From JADLGH01 sp964586675 (GTDB lineage Bacteria; Desulfobacterota_D; UBA1144; Nemesobacterales; UBA2774), in contig CAZPHQ010000009.1 of assembly GCA_964586675.1 (NCBI GenBank), positions 27,885 to 91,884 of the forward strand: 64,000 nucleotides of DNA, written 5' to 3'. Of this stretch, positions 43,756 through 52,262 are shown one piece after another. Under the pieces are notes generated by a model. It had not been told where the DNA came from. It saw only the letters and a program-made list of their open reading frames with translations, and did not search any database. Position 1 is the stretch's first letter. Each line of letters starts with the position of its first letter. Position numbers and translations under genes: made by a program.

Positions 43756-44463
43756 ATGAAAGGTTATAAAACCCAGTATTTAACAAACTGTTTTATGTAT
43801 ATTCCATGCCTTCTGCTCGTTGCCGCGGCCGTTTTAGCGCCTCTTCCGGCCGGCGCGCAGGAGCCGAAGCTTCATCCCCTCGCAAACTACATGGTGAAAT
43901 ACAAGTCCGAAGGCAACGCAACCGGAGAGAAAATCCAGTTCTCGCAGGACTATGGAAGGAAAATCTGCCTTAAGGAAAGCCTCCAGATCACGATGCCCGA
44001 GATCGGCAGCGTCAAGCGCAACGAAAAGATGGTTTCCTGGATCGAAAACGGAGAGCGCTGGATAGTGGTCGTTAACCTCGACGACAATACCGGCACGAAG
44101 TTTAAAGACCCGACGTTCGCCAAGGTAAGCGAATCGATAAAAGGGAAAGACCCCAAGGATTTCAACCAGCAGCAGCTCATGAGCATGGGGGGATTAGTCA
44201 AGGGTCAGAAGACTGTGAGCGGAGAGCAGTGCAGCATGTGGAGCTTCCCGCAAGGGATCGAAATGTGCATCACCGAAGACTTCATAATGCTGGAGACGGT
44301 GGCCAACGTGCAGGATCTCACGGTTAACGAAACCGCCGTCGAGGTGAAGAGGAATTCGCCCGAGCCCGCCGGACTCTGCGACCTGACCGGCGTCAATATA
44401 ACGGAGAGAGACATCAACCAGATGATGCAGCAGCAGGCGCCGCCGCAACAGCCCGCGCAGTAA
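43756..44463 (+). CDS. Secreted protein of unknown function
   Basis: 235 aa with a signal peptide (MYIPCLLLVAAAVLAPLPAGAQ) and a soluble body built of strands (YMVKYKSEGNATGEKIQF, GERWIVVVNLDDNTGT). It has Cys residues at KICLKE, EQCSMW, EMCITE and GLCDLT, probably two disulfides. The tail is Gln/Pro-rich (MMQQQAPPQQPAQ). It resembles DUF4412-like proteins in layout, but I cannot assign it. Its end converges on the yceI-like gene, with a shared terminator between. Confidence 0.7.
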   Translation: MKGYKTQYLTNCFMYIPCLLLVAAAVLAPLPAGAQEPKLHPLANYMVKYKSEGNATGEKIQFSQDYGRKICLKESLQITMPEIGSVKRNEKMVSWIENGERWIVVVNLDDNTGTKFKDPTFAKVSESIKGKDPKDFNQQQLMSMGGLVKGQKTVSGEQCSMWSFPQGIEMCITEDFIMLETVANVQDLTVNETAVEVKRNSPEPAGLCDLTGVNITERDINQMMQQQAPPQQPAQ

Positions 44464-44499
44464 CAGGCGACCGGAGCTTTAAAATTTTAAGTATAAAAA

Positions 44500-44523
44500 G
44501 GGAGAGGGCTGGCGCCCTCTCCC
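44500..44523. terminator. Bidirectional terminator between convergent genes
   Basis: GGGAGAGGGC and GCCCTCTCCC form a perfect 10-bp stem with a TGGC loop. On the minus strand CTTTTTATAC follows, so it serves the YceI gene best and also faces the gene ending at 44463. Confidence 0.85.
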
Positions 44524-44535
44524 GGAATCGGTAGA

Positions 44536-45156
44536 TTACTGCTTTTTGTGTATTCCCTCTATTTCGAGGGTTATTTTCACTTCGTCCCCGACGACAAACC
44601 CGCCCGAGTCGAGCTTCTTGTTCCAGTTGACGTTGAAGTCCTTCCTGTTTATCTCCGTCTTTGCTTCGAACGCCGTGCGCTCGTTGCCCCAGGGATCGGT
44701 AGTCTTGCCGCCGAACTCGGCTTCGAGCTCGACTGTCTTCGTGACGCCGTTAATCGTGAGGTCGCCGACTATACTGTATTCGTTCGGGTCGTTCGTGTCC
44801 TGTACGACGCCCTTGCTGACGAAGGTGATGTCGGGGTTCTTCTCGGCGTTCAGGAACTCGTCCGACCGGAGATGCTTGTCGCGGTCGGCCTCGTTGGTGT
44901 TTATGCTGGCCGCTTTTATAGTGGCCGAGACCTTGTAATTGGCGAGGTTCTCGGGGTCTAAGGTGTAGGAGCCTTCGAAGGTGTCGAACCTTCCCGTAAC
45001 CGTGCTGATGCCGAGGTGCTTTACCTTGAAGATTATTTGCGTGTGCGCCGGGTCGATCTGGTATACGACCGGTTCCGCTTCCGAAGCCGACGGGGCGGCA
45101 AGCCAGAGCGCGGCGGCCGCGAGCATTGAAAAAGCGATTCCGCTCAAAAATTTCAT
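44536..45156 (-). CDS. YceI family periplasmic protein
   Basis: 206 aa. Signal peptide (MKFLSGIAFSMLAAAALWLA) and a YceI lipocalin-like barrel: YQIDPAHTQIIFKVKHLGISTVTGRF, DKHLRSDEFLNAEKNPDITFVS, GDLTINGVTKTVELEAEFGG and FEAKTEINRKDFNVNW. YceI proteins bind isoprenoid chains such as ubiquinone-8 in the periplasm and respond to base or stress in E. coli. AAGGAGG lies 10 nt before ATG 45156; the longer frame would swallow it. No cytochrome b561 partner adjoins it. Confidence 0.93.
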   Translation of the reverse strand: MKFLSGIAFSMLAAAALWLAAPSASEAEPVVYQIDPAHTQIIFKVKHLGISTVTGRFDTFEGSYTLDPENLANYKVSATIKAASINTNEADRDKHLRSDEFLNAEKNPDITFVSKGVVQDTNDPNEYSIVGDLTINGVTKTVELEAEFGGKTTDPWGNERTAFEAKTEINRKDFNVNWNKKLDSGGFVVGDEVKITLEIEGIHKKQ

Positions 45157-45305
45157 ATGGTACAACCTCCTTGGAGTTTCTTTAGATATTAAGAAGCCCG
45201 AAACGAGCATAAGGTTTCAAGAATTAAAAAAAATACCACATGAACGTAATTATTCAGAACAAATTCGACCGGAGACCAGTGAAACGCACTTCAGGCTGGG
45301 TTAGA

Positions 45306-45326
45306 GCTCTGCATAACTCCCAGAGC
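45306..45326. terminator. Weak hairpin upstream of the yceI-like gene
   Basis: GCTCTG at 45306-45311 pairs with CAGAGC at 45321-45326. It lies 53 nt past the stop of the IPTL-CTERM gene at 45379; the stem is short and has no clear U-tract. Confidence 0.3.
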
Positions 45327-45378
45327 ACGCCGGGATTCACGCATCAGAGTACGCAGTAAAAATCGCCGCGATATAATT

Positions 45379-46203
45379 TCAGACCCGGAGTCTTCTTCTC
45401 GAGAGGTACACAGCCGACACGATTCCCAGGGCTCCCGCGGCGCAAATCATCCCCCATTCCGAAAGGGTAGGTATGGGAGTCGTAAGATCGACGACTTCGC
45501 CCACCAGCTGAAAGGCGAGGCCCCCGTCGTCCGCGCCGCAGCCCTGGAGCGGCGTGAAGGCGACGCATCCCGTTCCGAACCCGTTGCCCGGGTTCTCCCA
45601 TACGGCGGCGCCAAGGTCCTGAACGGTCCGCTCGAACCAGAACCACTGTCCGTTGGGCACGAAGAGCATATCGGCCTGGACGGAGACCCAGTATCTTCCG
45701 GCGGTAAGCATGCAGGGCGCCGGCAGCTCGGTGCTGAAGCTGGGGTCGAGTATGTTATCGGGGAGTACATTTCTGTAATTGCAATACCAGATTATCCCGT
45801 CCGGCCTGGCACCGCGGTTCGTATAGAACACTATATTGAGCGACTGTATCGGGTCGGGCGTGTCGTCGTATATTCCGAGCACATTCACGCGCTCTATGCG
45901 CCATATGTCTCCTTCCGGAATTTTGAAATCGTCTGCCGCACGCGTATCGTAGATATTGAACGAGCTGTCGCTGTCTATGAAATCCTGAGAGGAGATATCG
46001 GAATCGGCGACGTCATTGAACTGGTTCCAGAGCACGTTCGGCGGCGTGGGCGGGATAAGCGGGGCGGGGTCCTGATCGCGCATTATAGGCGCGCCGTTCG
46101 CCGACGAGAGCCGGGGCAGACAGAAAATAACGGACAGGAATGAAAGCAGCAGGGCAATACGGAGATATTTTCCGGCACCTGACAGGCCTTCCGGGTTGCG
46201 CAT
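45379..46203 (-). CDS. IPTL-CTERM exported protein
   Basis: 274 aa. A signal peptide (YLRIALLLSFLSVIFCL) is followed by a beta-sandwich-like domain (NVLWNQFNDVADSDISSQDF, AADDFKIPEGDIWRIERVNVLG, GRYWVSVQADMLF, WFWFERTVQDLGAAVWENPG) that recalls extracellular proteins found with PEP-CTERM and similar tails. The sorting signal is IPTLSEWGMICAAGALGIV with RRRLRV at the end. GGAGGATATT precedes ATG 46203. It is one of three such substrates here, none of them beside an exosortase. Confidence 0.82.
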   Translation of the reverse strand: MRNPEGLSGAGKYLRIALLLSFLSVIFCLPRLSSANGAPIMRDQDPAPLIPPTPPNVLWNQFNDVADSDISSQDFIDSDSSFNIYDTRAADDFKIPEGDIWRIERVNVLGIYDDTPDPIQSLNIVFYTNRGARPDGIIWYCNYRNVLPDNILDPSFSTELPAPCMLTAGRYWVSVQADMLFVPNGQWFWFERTVQDLGAAVWENPGNGFGTGCVAFTPLQGCGADDGGLAFQLVGEVVDLTTPIPTLSEWGMICAAGALGIVSAVYLSRRRLRV

Positions 46204-46444
46204 TGGAATATCCTCCACAGGGGCGGCCTGAATGAAGCCGGCCGCTGATTAATCCTCTTCACCTCATTCTAGCAGGCGACAGTGAGCGCTTCAATAGCCC
46301 AGGAAAATCGCCCGAGCATGCGAACTGAAGTCTGAATTCGTTCGCTTTAAAGTCCGGGAACAGGCGCAGTTCACGAACCCTGAGCCGCACGAAGTATTGA
46401 CCACTGTGACTTCTGCTATATCCTGAGAATATGGAGGTACGCAG

Positions 46445-46933
46445 ATGGCCGATATAACCGTAAGGGTGGCAGCGCACGGAGACGCCGTGCGGATGGCGGA
46501 AATCCTGAGAGAGATAGGGTGGTCCGCCAGGCGGAACGCCCTTCAGATCGAGGAAGTTTCGAACCCCATTGAAGAGCTCATAGAACACTGCATAAACAAC
46601 AGCCATGGACATTCGATGCTCGTCGCAGTGGACGAGAATGACACGGTCGTCGGCTTTACATGCGTACACTGGGTTCCGTTCGTCATGCTCGGCAGCTGGG
46701 AAGGATATGTATCGGACATGTTCGTAAGCCCCGAGGCGAGCGGCATGGGTGTTGGAACGACTCTCATAGAGCGCGTCATGGAGGAGGGCAGGGAGCGTGG
46801 CTGCATGAGGCTCATGGTGACGAACGGAAAGGAGAAGGCGTCTTACAAGCTCGGGTTTTACAAGAAGCTCGGCTGGACGGAGAGACCATTGGTCGCGAAT
46901 TTCGTATACTATTATAAAGAGCCCTGGTCGTAG
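46445..46933 (+). CDS. GNAT-family N-acetyltransferase
   Basis: 162 aa. GNAT fold with the acetyl-CoA loop EASGMGVGTTLIERVMEEG (Q/R-x-x-G-x-G/A equivalent) and YVSDMFVSPEASG before it; the last motif YKLGFYKKLGWTERP is typical. N-terminus DITVRVAAHGDAVRMAEILREIGW. Substrate not predictable. GGAGG stands 8 nt before ATG 46445. A SixA-like phosphatase gene follows on the same strand. Confidence 0.9.
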   Translation: MADITVRVAAHGDAVRMAEILREIGWSARRNALQIEEVSNPIEELIEHCINNSHGHSMLVAVDENDTVVGFTCVHWVPFVMLGSWEGYVSDMFVSPEASGMGVGTTLIERVMEEGRERGCMRLMVTNGKEKASYKLGFYKKLGWTERPLVANFVYYYKEPWS

Positions 46934-47000
46934 CGCCCGGGCGGAGTTTTGGGGCGCGGAGGCGGTGCCCCGGGAGACAGCTGCGGGACGGGAACAAAGC

Positions 47001-47501
47001 ATGAAATCCAAAACGCTGATAATCGTGAGGCATGCGAAGTCGAGCTGGGAAGAGCCGGGGCTCGACGACAGGGAGCGACCGCTCAACGACAGGGGAAAGA
47101 AGGACGTCCCCCGCATGGGAAAGCATCTCTCGGACAGCGGCGTCCGGCCCGGGCTGATAACGTCGAGCCCGGCGGTGAGGGCGAGGAAGACAGCCGAGGG
47201 CATTGCGAAGGAGCTCGGCTTTAAGAAATCGGACGTCAGGATAGACGAGCGGCTCTACACCTTCGACGAGGACGCGCTGCTGAGGGTCATCTGGGGATTC
47301 GACGACGGGCTCGACGAGATTATGGTCGTCGGGCACAACCCGGCGGTCACGGCCCTTTTGAACCGCCTGACGAGGGCGGGGATAGATAACGTGCCCACGT
47401 GCGGGGCGGCCGTGATCGAGATACGCTCCGAGAGCTGGGCCGGCGCCGACGACGGCGCGGGGCGCCTCGTGTCTTTCGATTATCCGAAAAACATCTCCTG
47501 A
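47001..47501 (+). CDS. SixA-like histidine phosphatase
   Basis: 166 aa of the histidine phosphatase (phosphoglycerate mutase) superfamily, SixA branch. Catalytic His in LIIVRHAKSSW, then RPLNDRGKKDVPRMG, ITSSPAVRARKTAEGIA (Arg) and the second His in EIMVVGHNPAVTALLNRL. SixA dephosphorylates phosphohistidine proteins; in E. coli its target is the PTS-Ntr protein NPr. That is suggestive given the ptsP gene in this window, but the two genes are 20 kb apart. I chose ATG 47001, the family N-terminus; 12 more codons are open upstream. Confidence 0.92.
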   Translation: MKSKTLIIVRHAKSSWEEPGLDDRERPLNDRGKKDVPRMGKHLSDSGVRPGLITSSPAVRARKTAEGIAKELGFKKSDVRIDERLYTFDEDALLRVIWGFDDGLDEIMVVGHNPAVTALLNRLTRAGIDNVPTCGAAVIEIRSESWAGADDGAGRLVSFDYPKNIS

Positions 47502-47508
47502 ATTACCC

Positions 47509-47537
47509 TTGATATTTCATTCCGCATCCGGTTTAAT
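47509..47537 (+). promoter_or_regulatory. Promoter of the RraA-like gene, near-leaderless
   Basis: TTGATA at 47509-47514, 17-nt spacer, TTTAAT at 47532-47537. The ATG at 47547 follows 9 nt later with no Shine-Dalgarno. The -35 begins 8 nt after the upstream stop. Confidence 0.6.
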
Positions 47538-47546
47538 GCCTCCCAC

Positions 47547-48029
47547 ATGGAGATATCGACACCTGACCTCTGTGACAAGTACCTTGACCTCGTCCGGATC
47601 GCCGAGCCCGTATTCAGGAGCTACGGCGGACGCGGCGCGTTTTCCGGCAGCATCGTGACAGTCAGATGCTTCGAGGACAATTCGTTCGTTAAGGAGCTCG
47701 CGGGGAAGGACGGCTCGGGGAAGGTGCTCGTCGTCGACGGCGGCGGCTCACTCAGGAAGGCGCTTCTTGGCGACCTCATAGCCGCGAGCGCGGCAGAGAA
47801 CGGCTGGGCAGGGATCGTCATTTACGGGGCCGTTAGGGACGTGGAAGAGATAGGACGCACCGACCTCGGAGTCCTGGCTCTCGCATCCATACCGCTCAAG
47901 ACAGAAAGAAAAGGAGCGGGCGAGACAGACATACCTGTCACGTTCGCAGGAGTGACGTTTAACCCGGGCGAGTATCTTTACGCCGACGCGACCGGGCTCA
48001 TCGTGTCTACCGAATCGCTTCAGCCTTGA
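47547..48029 (+). CDS. rraA: RraA family protein
   Basis: 160 aa, full RraA length. Pattern STPDLCDKYLDLVRIAEPVFRSYG, GKVLVVDGGGSLRKALLGDLIAASAAENG and IYGAVRDVEEI (the G-x-x-RD motif), then LGVLALASIPLKTERKG and GEYLYADATGLIVS. In E. coli RraA binds and inhibits RNase E; many homologues instead are metal-dependent aldolases/decarboxylases (4-hydroxy-4-methyl-2-oxoglutarate aldolase) and share the RD motif. Which applies here cannot be told from sequence. Confidence 0.9.
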   Translation: MEISTPDLCDKYLDLVRIAEPVFRSYGGRGAFSGSIVTVRCFEDNSFVKELAGKDGSGKVLVVDGGGSLRKALLGDLIAASAAENGWAGIVIYGAVRDVEEIGRTDLGVLALASIPLKTERKGAGETDIPVTFAGVTFNPGEYLYADATGLIVSTESLQP

Positions 48030-48236
48030 AACCCGTGCATTGGAATATGTAATGCCGAAAACTTCACCCGTTTCTTTCGCTTATGCGAAGCCGTTATCAA
48101 CACACAATTTTCTTGATTAAAATCCGAAAATATTCTAGAATGGACATACCGGATAATACCTGTATTAGACATAGAAGGGCTGAAACACGGCTCCCCCTGG
48201 TGCGGCTCACCTGGGTTGAGACGATCGGAGGATTTG

Positions 48237-50111
48237 ATGAAACTGCTTCTTATTAACCCGAGATTCCCTGAAAGCTTCTGGAGCTTCAAATGGGCAGTGG
48301 ACAACATAATGCCCAGGGGAATAAGGACGATCAATCCCCCGCTCGGCCTCGCCACGCTGGCCGCGCTCTGCCCGCCCGACTGGGAAATCGAAATAGTGGA
48401 CGAGAATATAGAATCTATACCACTCAATCCCACGGCCGACCTTATCGGCATATGCGGCATGGGAGTTCAGTTCAAGCGGCAGAGCGAGCTTTTAAGATTC
48501 TACAGGAGCAAGGGGCACTATGTTGTCGCGGGCGGGAGCTATGCTTCTCTCTGCCCGGAGTATTTCGAAACCCTTGCCGATACTATAGTCGCGGGCGAGG
48601 CGGAATATATATGGAAGGAGTTCTGCAGGGATTTCGAGAACGGCGCTCCGAAGAAGCTCTACCAGGAAACGGAGGAGGTGTCGCTCGAGGATTCCCCGAC
48701 TCCGCGCTTCGATCTCTTAAAGCTCGACAGGTACCAGGCGGTGAGCCTCCAGTTCTCGCGCGGCTGCCCGTACAGGTGCGAGTTCTGCGACATCATCGTC
48801 ATGTTCGGCAGAAAGCCGAGGGTGAAATCTATGGAGCAGGTCGGGCGAGAGCTCGATGAGCTCAGGCGTCTCGGCATCAGGAACGTATTCTTCGTAGACG
48901 ACAACCTCATCGGCAACAAGCCCGTTGCGAAGAAGCTGATGGCTTATCTGAGGGACTATCAGAAGCAGCATAACTATACATTCCTCTTCGGAACGGAGGC
49001 TTCGCTCAACCTCGCGCAGGACGACGAGCTTTTAAAGCTCTTCGCAGAGGCCAATTTCGGATGGGTGTTCATAGGCATCGAATCGCCGGACGAAGGCAGC
49101 CTCAAGGAAACGCTCAAGTTCCAGAACACGCGCTGTGACATACTCACCTCTATCAGGCATATTTATTCCTACGGCATAGAGGTGCTCGCCGGCTTCATAA
49201 TCGGGTTCGACAACGATACCGTGAGGACGTTCGACCTCCAGTACAATTTTATTCAAAATTCCGGCATACAGGCGGCGATGATAGGCCTCCTGACAGCCGT
49301 GCCGAAAACCCCCCTTTACGAGCGGCTCGAAAAGGACGGGAGGCTTATAAAGGAAGCGAGCGGGACGGACAACACCAAGCTCGGAACGAACCTCATCCCG
49401 AAGCAGATGTCTTACGACGAAATGGTCGAGGGGTACAGGCAGCTTTACTACAAGCTCCTCGACGACGGCACGATAGCCGACAGGATTTTAAACAAGACGC
49501 GCTATATGAAAAATCCCCTTTTCAGGAGCACGTACGACATACCGGACCAGCTGAGGTCCCTCAGGGGATTCATATGGAGAGGCATTCTCCCCGGTGGGCC
49601 CGCGAGGATCTACCATTTCCTAAGGACCTTCCCCTTCACGCAGCCGAGCCTCGTCCCTCTCGTCATACAGGACTGGACGATAGGCATATCGATGCGGAAC
49701 TACATCGACAGGCATTTCATAAGGGTGCAGGATACGGAAGAAAGCGTCGCGAGAAATCACTTCGAATCGTTCGAAAAGTCGCTCGGGAAGTATCTCAGCA
49801 AGGGGATCGTCGAGGTGTCGTTCGACAAGTATAAGAATGCGGCGGCCAATCTCCTGATCGCGATAAAGCGGAAGCCCGACGGCGACTTCTTCGAGAGCGT
49901 CGCGCCCCACATCGAAAACGTGCTCAAGAATACGCCTTCGTCCATAACGCTAAAGATCGAGGAGTTTCACGACGAGCATCAGCGCCACCTCCACAGGCTC
50001 TTCAACCGCCTCTCGCGCTACGGCGACAGGATATACATCGCCGTCCACGAGAAGCTCCGCGACAAGGTGCATATCGACTCTTCGGTTTTCAACCTCGTGC
50101 TCGAGAGCTAG
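48237..50111 (+). CDS. B12-binding-domain radical SAM protein (DUF4070)
   Basis: 624 aa. N-terminal cobalamin-binding-like domain (KLLLINPRFPESFWSF, LATLAALCPPDWEIEIVDENIE, GICGMGVQFKRQSELLRFYRSKG), then a radical SAM domain whose 4Fe-4S site is RGCPYRCEFCDIIVMFGRKPR (CxxxCxxC), and a C-terminal DUF4070-like region with YRQLYYKLLDDGTIADRI and LRSLRGFIWRGIL. The canonical B12-ligating DxHxxG is not obvious, so cobalamin binding is uncertain. The substrate is unknown; relatives modify lipids, hopanoids and peptides. ATG 48237 lies behind CGGAGGA. Confidence 0.88.
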   Translation: MKLLLINPRFPESFWSFKWAVDNIMPRGIRTINPPLGLATLAALCPPDWEIEIVDENIESIPLNPTADLIGICGMGVQFKRQSELLRFYRSKGHYVVAGGSYASLCPEYFETLADTIVAGEAEYIWKEFCRDFENGAPKKLYQETEEVSLEDSPTPRFDLLKLDRYQAVSLQFSRGCPYRCEFCDIIVMFGRKPRVKSMEQVGRELDELRRLGIRNVFFVDDNLIGNKPVAKKLMAYLRDYQKQHNYTFLFGTEASLNLAQDDELLKLFAEANFGWVFIGIESPDEGSLKETLKFQNTRCDILTSIRHIYSYGIEVLAGFIIGFDNDTVRTFDLQYNFIQNSGIQAAMIGLLTAVPKTPLYERLEKDGRLIKEASGTDNTKLGTNLIPKQMSYDEMVEGYRQLYYKLLDDGTIADRILNKTRYMKNPLFRSTYDIPDQLRSLRGFIWRGILPGGPARIYHFLRTFPFTQPSLVPLVIQDWTIGISMRNYIDRHFIRVQDTEESVARNHFESFEKSLGKYLSKGIVEVSFDKYKNAAANLLIAIKRKPDGDFFESVAPHIENVLKNTPSSITLKIEEFHDEHQRHLHRLFNRLSRYGDRIYIAVHEKLRDKVHIDSSVFNLVLES

Positions 50112-50194
50112 GCTCTGACGCTTTCTCGTCCGCCGTCTTTACACGGCCCCCGGTTCGAATATAATTCGAGTATTTCGAACAGAAGGAGCTCGGC

Positions 50195-51220
50195 ATGACT
50201 GTAAATACGGACCCCTCCGCCATACTTAAAACCGCGTTAGGCTTCTGGGAGTCGAAGGTGCTCCTGACGGCCGTCGGGCTCGGGCTCTTCACGAAGCTCG
50301 GCGACCACGCGATGACCGGGAAAGAGATAGAAGAAGCCCTGTCCCTCCATCCGCGGGGGACGTGGGATTTTCTCGACGCCCTCGTATCGATGAATTTCCT
50401 CGAACGGCACGGCAACGGCCGCGATGCGCTTTACAGGAATACTGTTGACACGCAGCGGTTCCTCGACAAGAACAGCGAATTTTACATCGGCGGTGTGATC
50501 GAAATGCTCGACGCGCGGCTATTTAGATACTGGAACGATCTCGGAGAGGCCCTCAAGACCGGGAAGCCCCAGAACGAGACCAAGCACAGCGGCACGTCCA
50601 TATTCGAAGAGCTCTACCGCGACGAAGCCGGGCTCGAGCAGTTCATGGGCGCGATGGCGGGACTTTCGCGGGGGAATTTCGAGGCGCTTGCGGAAAAGTT
50701 CGATTTTTCGAGGTACAAAAACCACTGCGACGTGGGCGGGGCGACCGGGCTCTTGTCCTCACTGGTGGCGAAGAGGCATCCGCATCTGAAAAGCGTCTCG
50801 TTCGACCTGCCTGTGGTCGAGCCGATAGCCGGGCGTCACATAGAGCGCGCCGGGCTTTCGGGCCGCGTTTCGACTGCCTCGGGCGATTTCTTCAAGGATC
50901 CGCTCCCTAAGGCAGACGTTATAACGATGGGGATGATACTCCACGACTGGAACCTCGAAAACAAGAAGCACCTGATAAGGGCCGCCTACGACGCGCTGCC
51001 CGAAGGGGGCGCGCTGGTGGCCGTCGAGAATATAATCGACGACGAGCGGAGGAAAAACACATTCGGCCTCCTGATGTCGCTCAACATGCTCATAGAGTTC
51101 GGGGACGCGTTCGATTTCTCGGGGGCCGACTTCAGGGAATGGTGCGGCGAGGCCGGATTCAGGGAGTTCGAGGTGATACACCTGGCCGGGCCGTGCAGCG
51201 CCGCCGTGGCATATAAATGA
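50195..51220 (+). CDS. SAM-dependent O-methyltransferase (AOMT family)
   Basis: 341 aa. Layout of small-molecule O-methyltransferases: an N-terminal winged-helix dimerisation domain (FWESKVLLTAVGLGLFTKLGD, GKEIEEALSLHPRGTWDFLDALVSMNFLER) and a Rossmann domain with the SAM loop HCDVGGATGLLSSLVAKRHP, DLPVV, and the catalytic His in MGMILHDWNLENKKHLI. This resembles hydroxyneurosporene and acetylserotonin methyltransferases. Likely substrate is an aromatic or polyketide hydroxyl; nothing in the neighbourhood narrows it. AGAAGGAG precedes ATG 50195. Confidence 0.92.
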   Translation: MTVNTDPSAILKTALGFWESKVLLTAVGLGLFTKLGDHAMTGKEIEEALSLHPRGTWDFLDALVSMNFLERHGNGRDALYRNTVDTQRFLDKNSEFYIGGVIEMLDARLFRYWNDLGEALKTGKPQNETKHSGTSIFEELYRDEAGLEQFMGAMAGLSRGNFEALAEKFDFSRYKNHCDVGGATGLLSSLVAKRHPHLKSVSFDLPVVEPIAGRHIERAGLSGRVSTASGDFFKDPLPKADVITMGMILHDWNLENKKHLIRAAYDALPEGGALVAVENIIDDERRKNTFGLLMSLNMLIEFGDAFDFSGADFREWCGEAGFREFEVIHLAGPCSAAVAYK

Positions 51221-51303
51221 GCGCATTTTCGGCGAATCCGGGGAGATTTGAACCCGAAAGCCCGAGAATCTGGCGGTCCCGATAAAAAAATCGGCCTAAA
51301 TAT

Positions 51304-51331
51304 TTGACAACATGGCATATTCGGGGATAAT
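51304..51331 (+). promoter_or_regulatory. Promoter of rplU-rpmA
   Basis: TTGACA at 51304-51309, 16-nt spacer, GATAAT at 51326-51331. GGGAGGAG stands before ATG 51367. Confidence 0.7.
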
Positions 51332-51366
51332 TTTCTCTTCTATACAAGCGGGAGGAGTATATCATC

Positions 51367-51681
51367 ATGCAGGCAGTAATTAAGACGGGCGGAAAGCAGT
51401 ACAGCGTATCGAAGGGCGACGTCATAACCATCGACCATCTTTCCGGAAATCCGGGCGACGAAGTCGAGTTCAAGGACGTCCTTCTGGTTTCGGACGGGAA
51501 CGGCGGTGTGAAGGTAGGCTCGCCCGTGCTCGACGGCGCGACTGTGAAGGCGAAGATAGTCGGCGACAAGAAGGGCAAGAAGCTCATCGTCTTCAAGTTC
51601 AGGAGAAGGAAGGATTTCAGAAAGAAGACGGGCCATCGCCAGACGTTCACCACAGTCGAGATAACCGACATAGTAAACTAG
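51367..51681 (+). CDS. rplU: 50S ribosomal protein L21
   Basis: 104 aa, standard size. MQAVIKTGGKQYSVSKGDVI, then the central barrel (VLLVSDGNGGVKVGSPVL) and the basic RNA-binding end KKLIVFKFRRRKDFRKKTGHRQTFT. L21 binds 23S rRNA. It is followed after 13 nt by rpmA, the usual order. The obgE gene that often comes third is absent. Confidence 0.98.
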   Translation: MQAVIKTGGKQYSVSKGDVITIDHLSGNPGDEVEFKDVLLVSDGNGGVKVGSPVLDGATVKAKIVGDKKGKKLIVFKFRRRKDFRKKTGHRQTFTTVEITDIVN

Positions 51682-51694
51682 AGAGGAACATAAA

Positions 51695-51955
51695 ATGTCA
51701 ACAAAAAAAGGCGGCGGAAGCAGTAGAAACGGAAGAGACTCCAGAGGCAGGCGGCTCGGCCTGAAGAAGTTCGGCGGCGAGACGGTAAAGGCCGGCAACA
51801 TACTCGTAAGGCAGCGCGGGACGAAATATCACGCGGGGCTTAATGTGGGCCTCGGCCGCGATCATACGCTCTTCGCCCTTAAGGACGGCGTCGTAAAGTT
51901 CGACACGGGCAAGAACGACAGGACCCGCGTCAACATCGAAACCCCGGCCGAATAG
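51695..51955 (+). CDS. rpmA: 50S ribosomal protein L27
   Basis: 86 aa. STKKGGGSSRNGRDSRGRRLGLKKFGG is the extended N-terminus that reaches the peptidyl transferase centre, followed by GNILVRQRGTKYHAGLNVGLGRDHTLFALKDG. It begins directly with MSTKKG; there is no Firmicute-type cleaved N-terminal peptide. AGAGGAAC precedes the ATG. Confidence 0.98.
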   Translation: MSTKKGGGSSRNGRDSRGRRLGLKKFGGETVKAGNILVRQRGTKYHAGLNVGLGRDHTLFALKDGVVKFDTGKNDRTRVNIETPAE

Positions 51956-52262
51956 CCGGCCGCTCGGAATGGGGAAGGCTTGAGGCCCTCCTTAACCGAT
52001 GCCCTTCGCCGGGGTATGAGTTTGCCCAACCATACCGGTACAACACTTGTGATCAAGCGGAGGTCGTTTAGTTGCGGCGACTGCGCTCAAGCCCATCGGT
52101 AAACCCCCGGGAATTTTGTTAAGGTCGCGTGAAAAACAGGCTTTACTAGTTAAATTTTAGCCAGTATTATGAATTAAGGCTTGCCGATTTTTTCATCGCC
52201 ATGACCTGTGCATTTCGGCCTTGCGAAGTGCGTTACGCCAATCAACCGGAGAAACGAGGTAT
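51956..52262. other. Intergenic region with a folded 106-nt element
   Basis: 307 nt with no gene. ACCGATG (51995-52001) pairs with CATCGGT (52094-52100). Inside are two hairpins: CC-[GG]-GGTATG with CATACC-GG (52009-52038), and AGCG-GTCG with CGAC-CGCT (52056-52087). Together this makes a three-way junction. It could be a leader RNA of the receptor gene at 52263, an rpmA 3' element or a small RNA. No known riboswitch signature was recognised. Confidence 0.5.
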
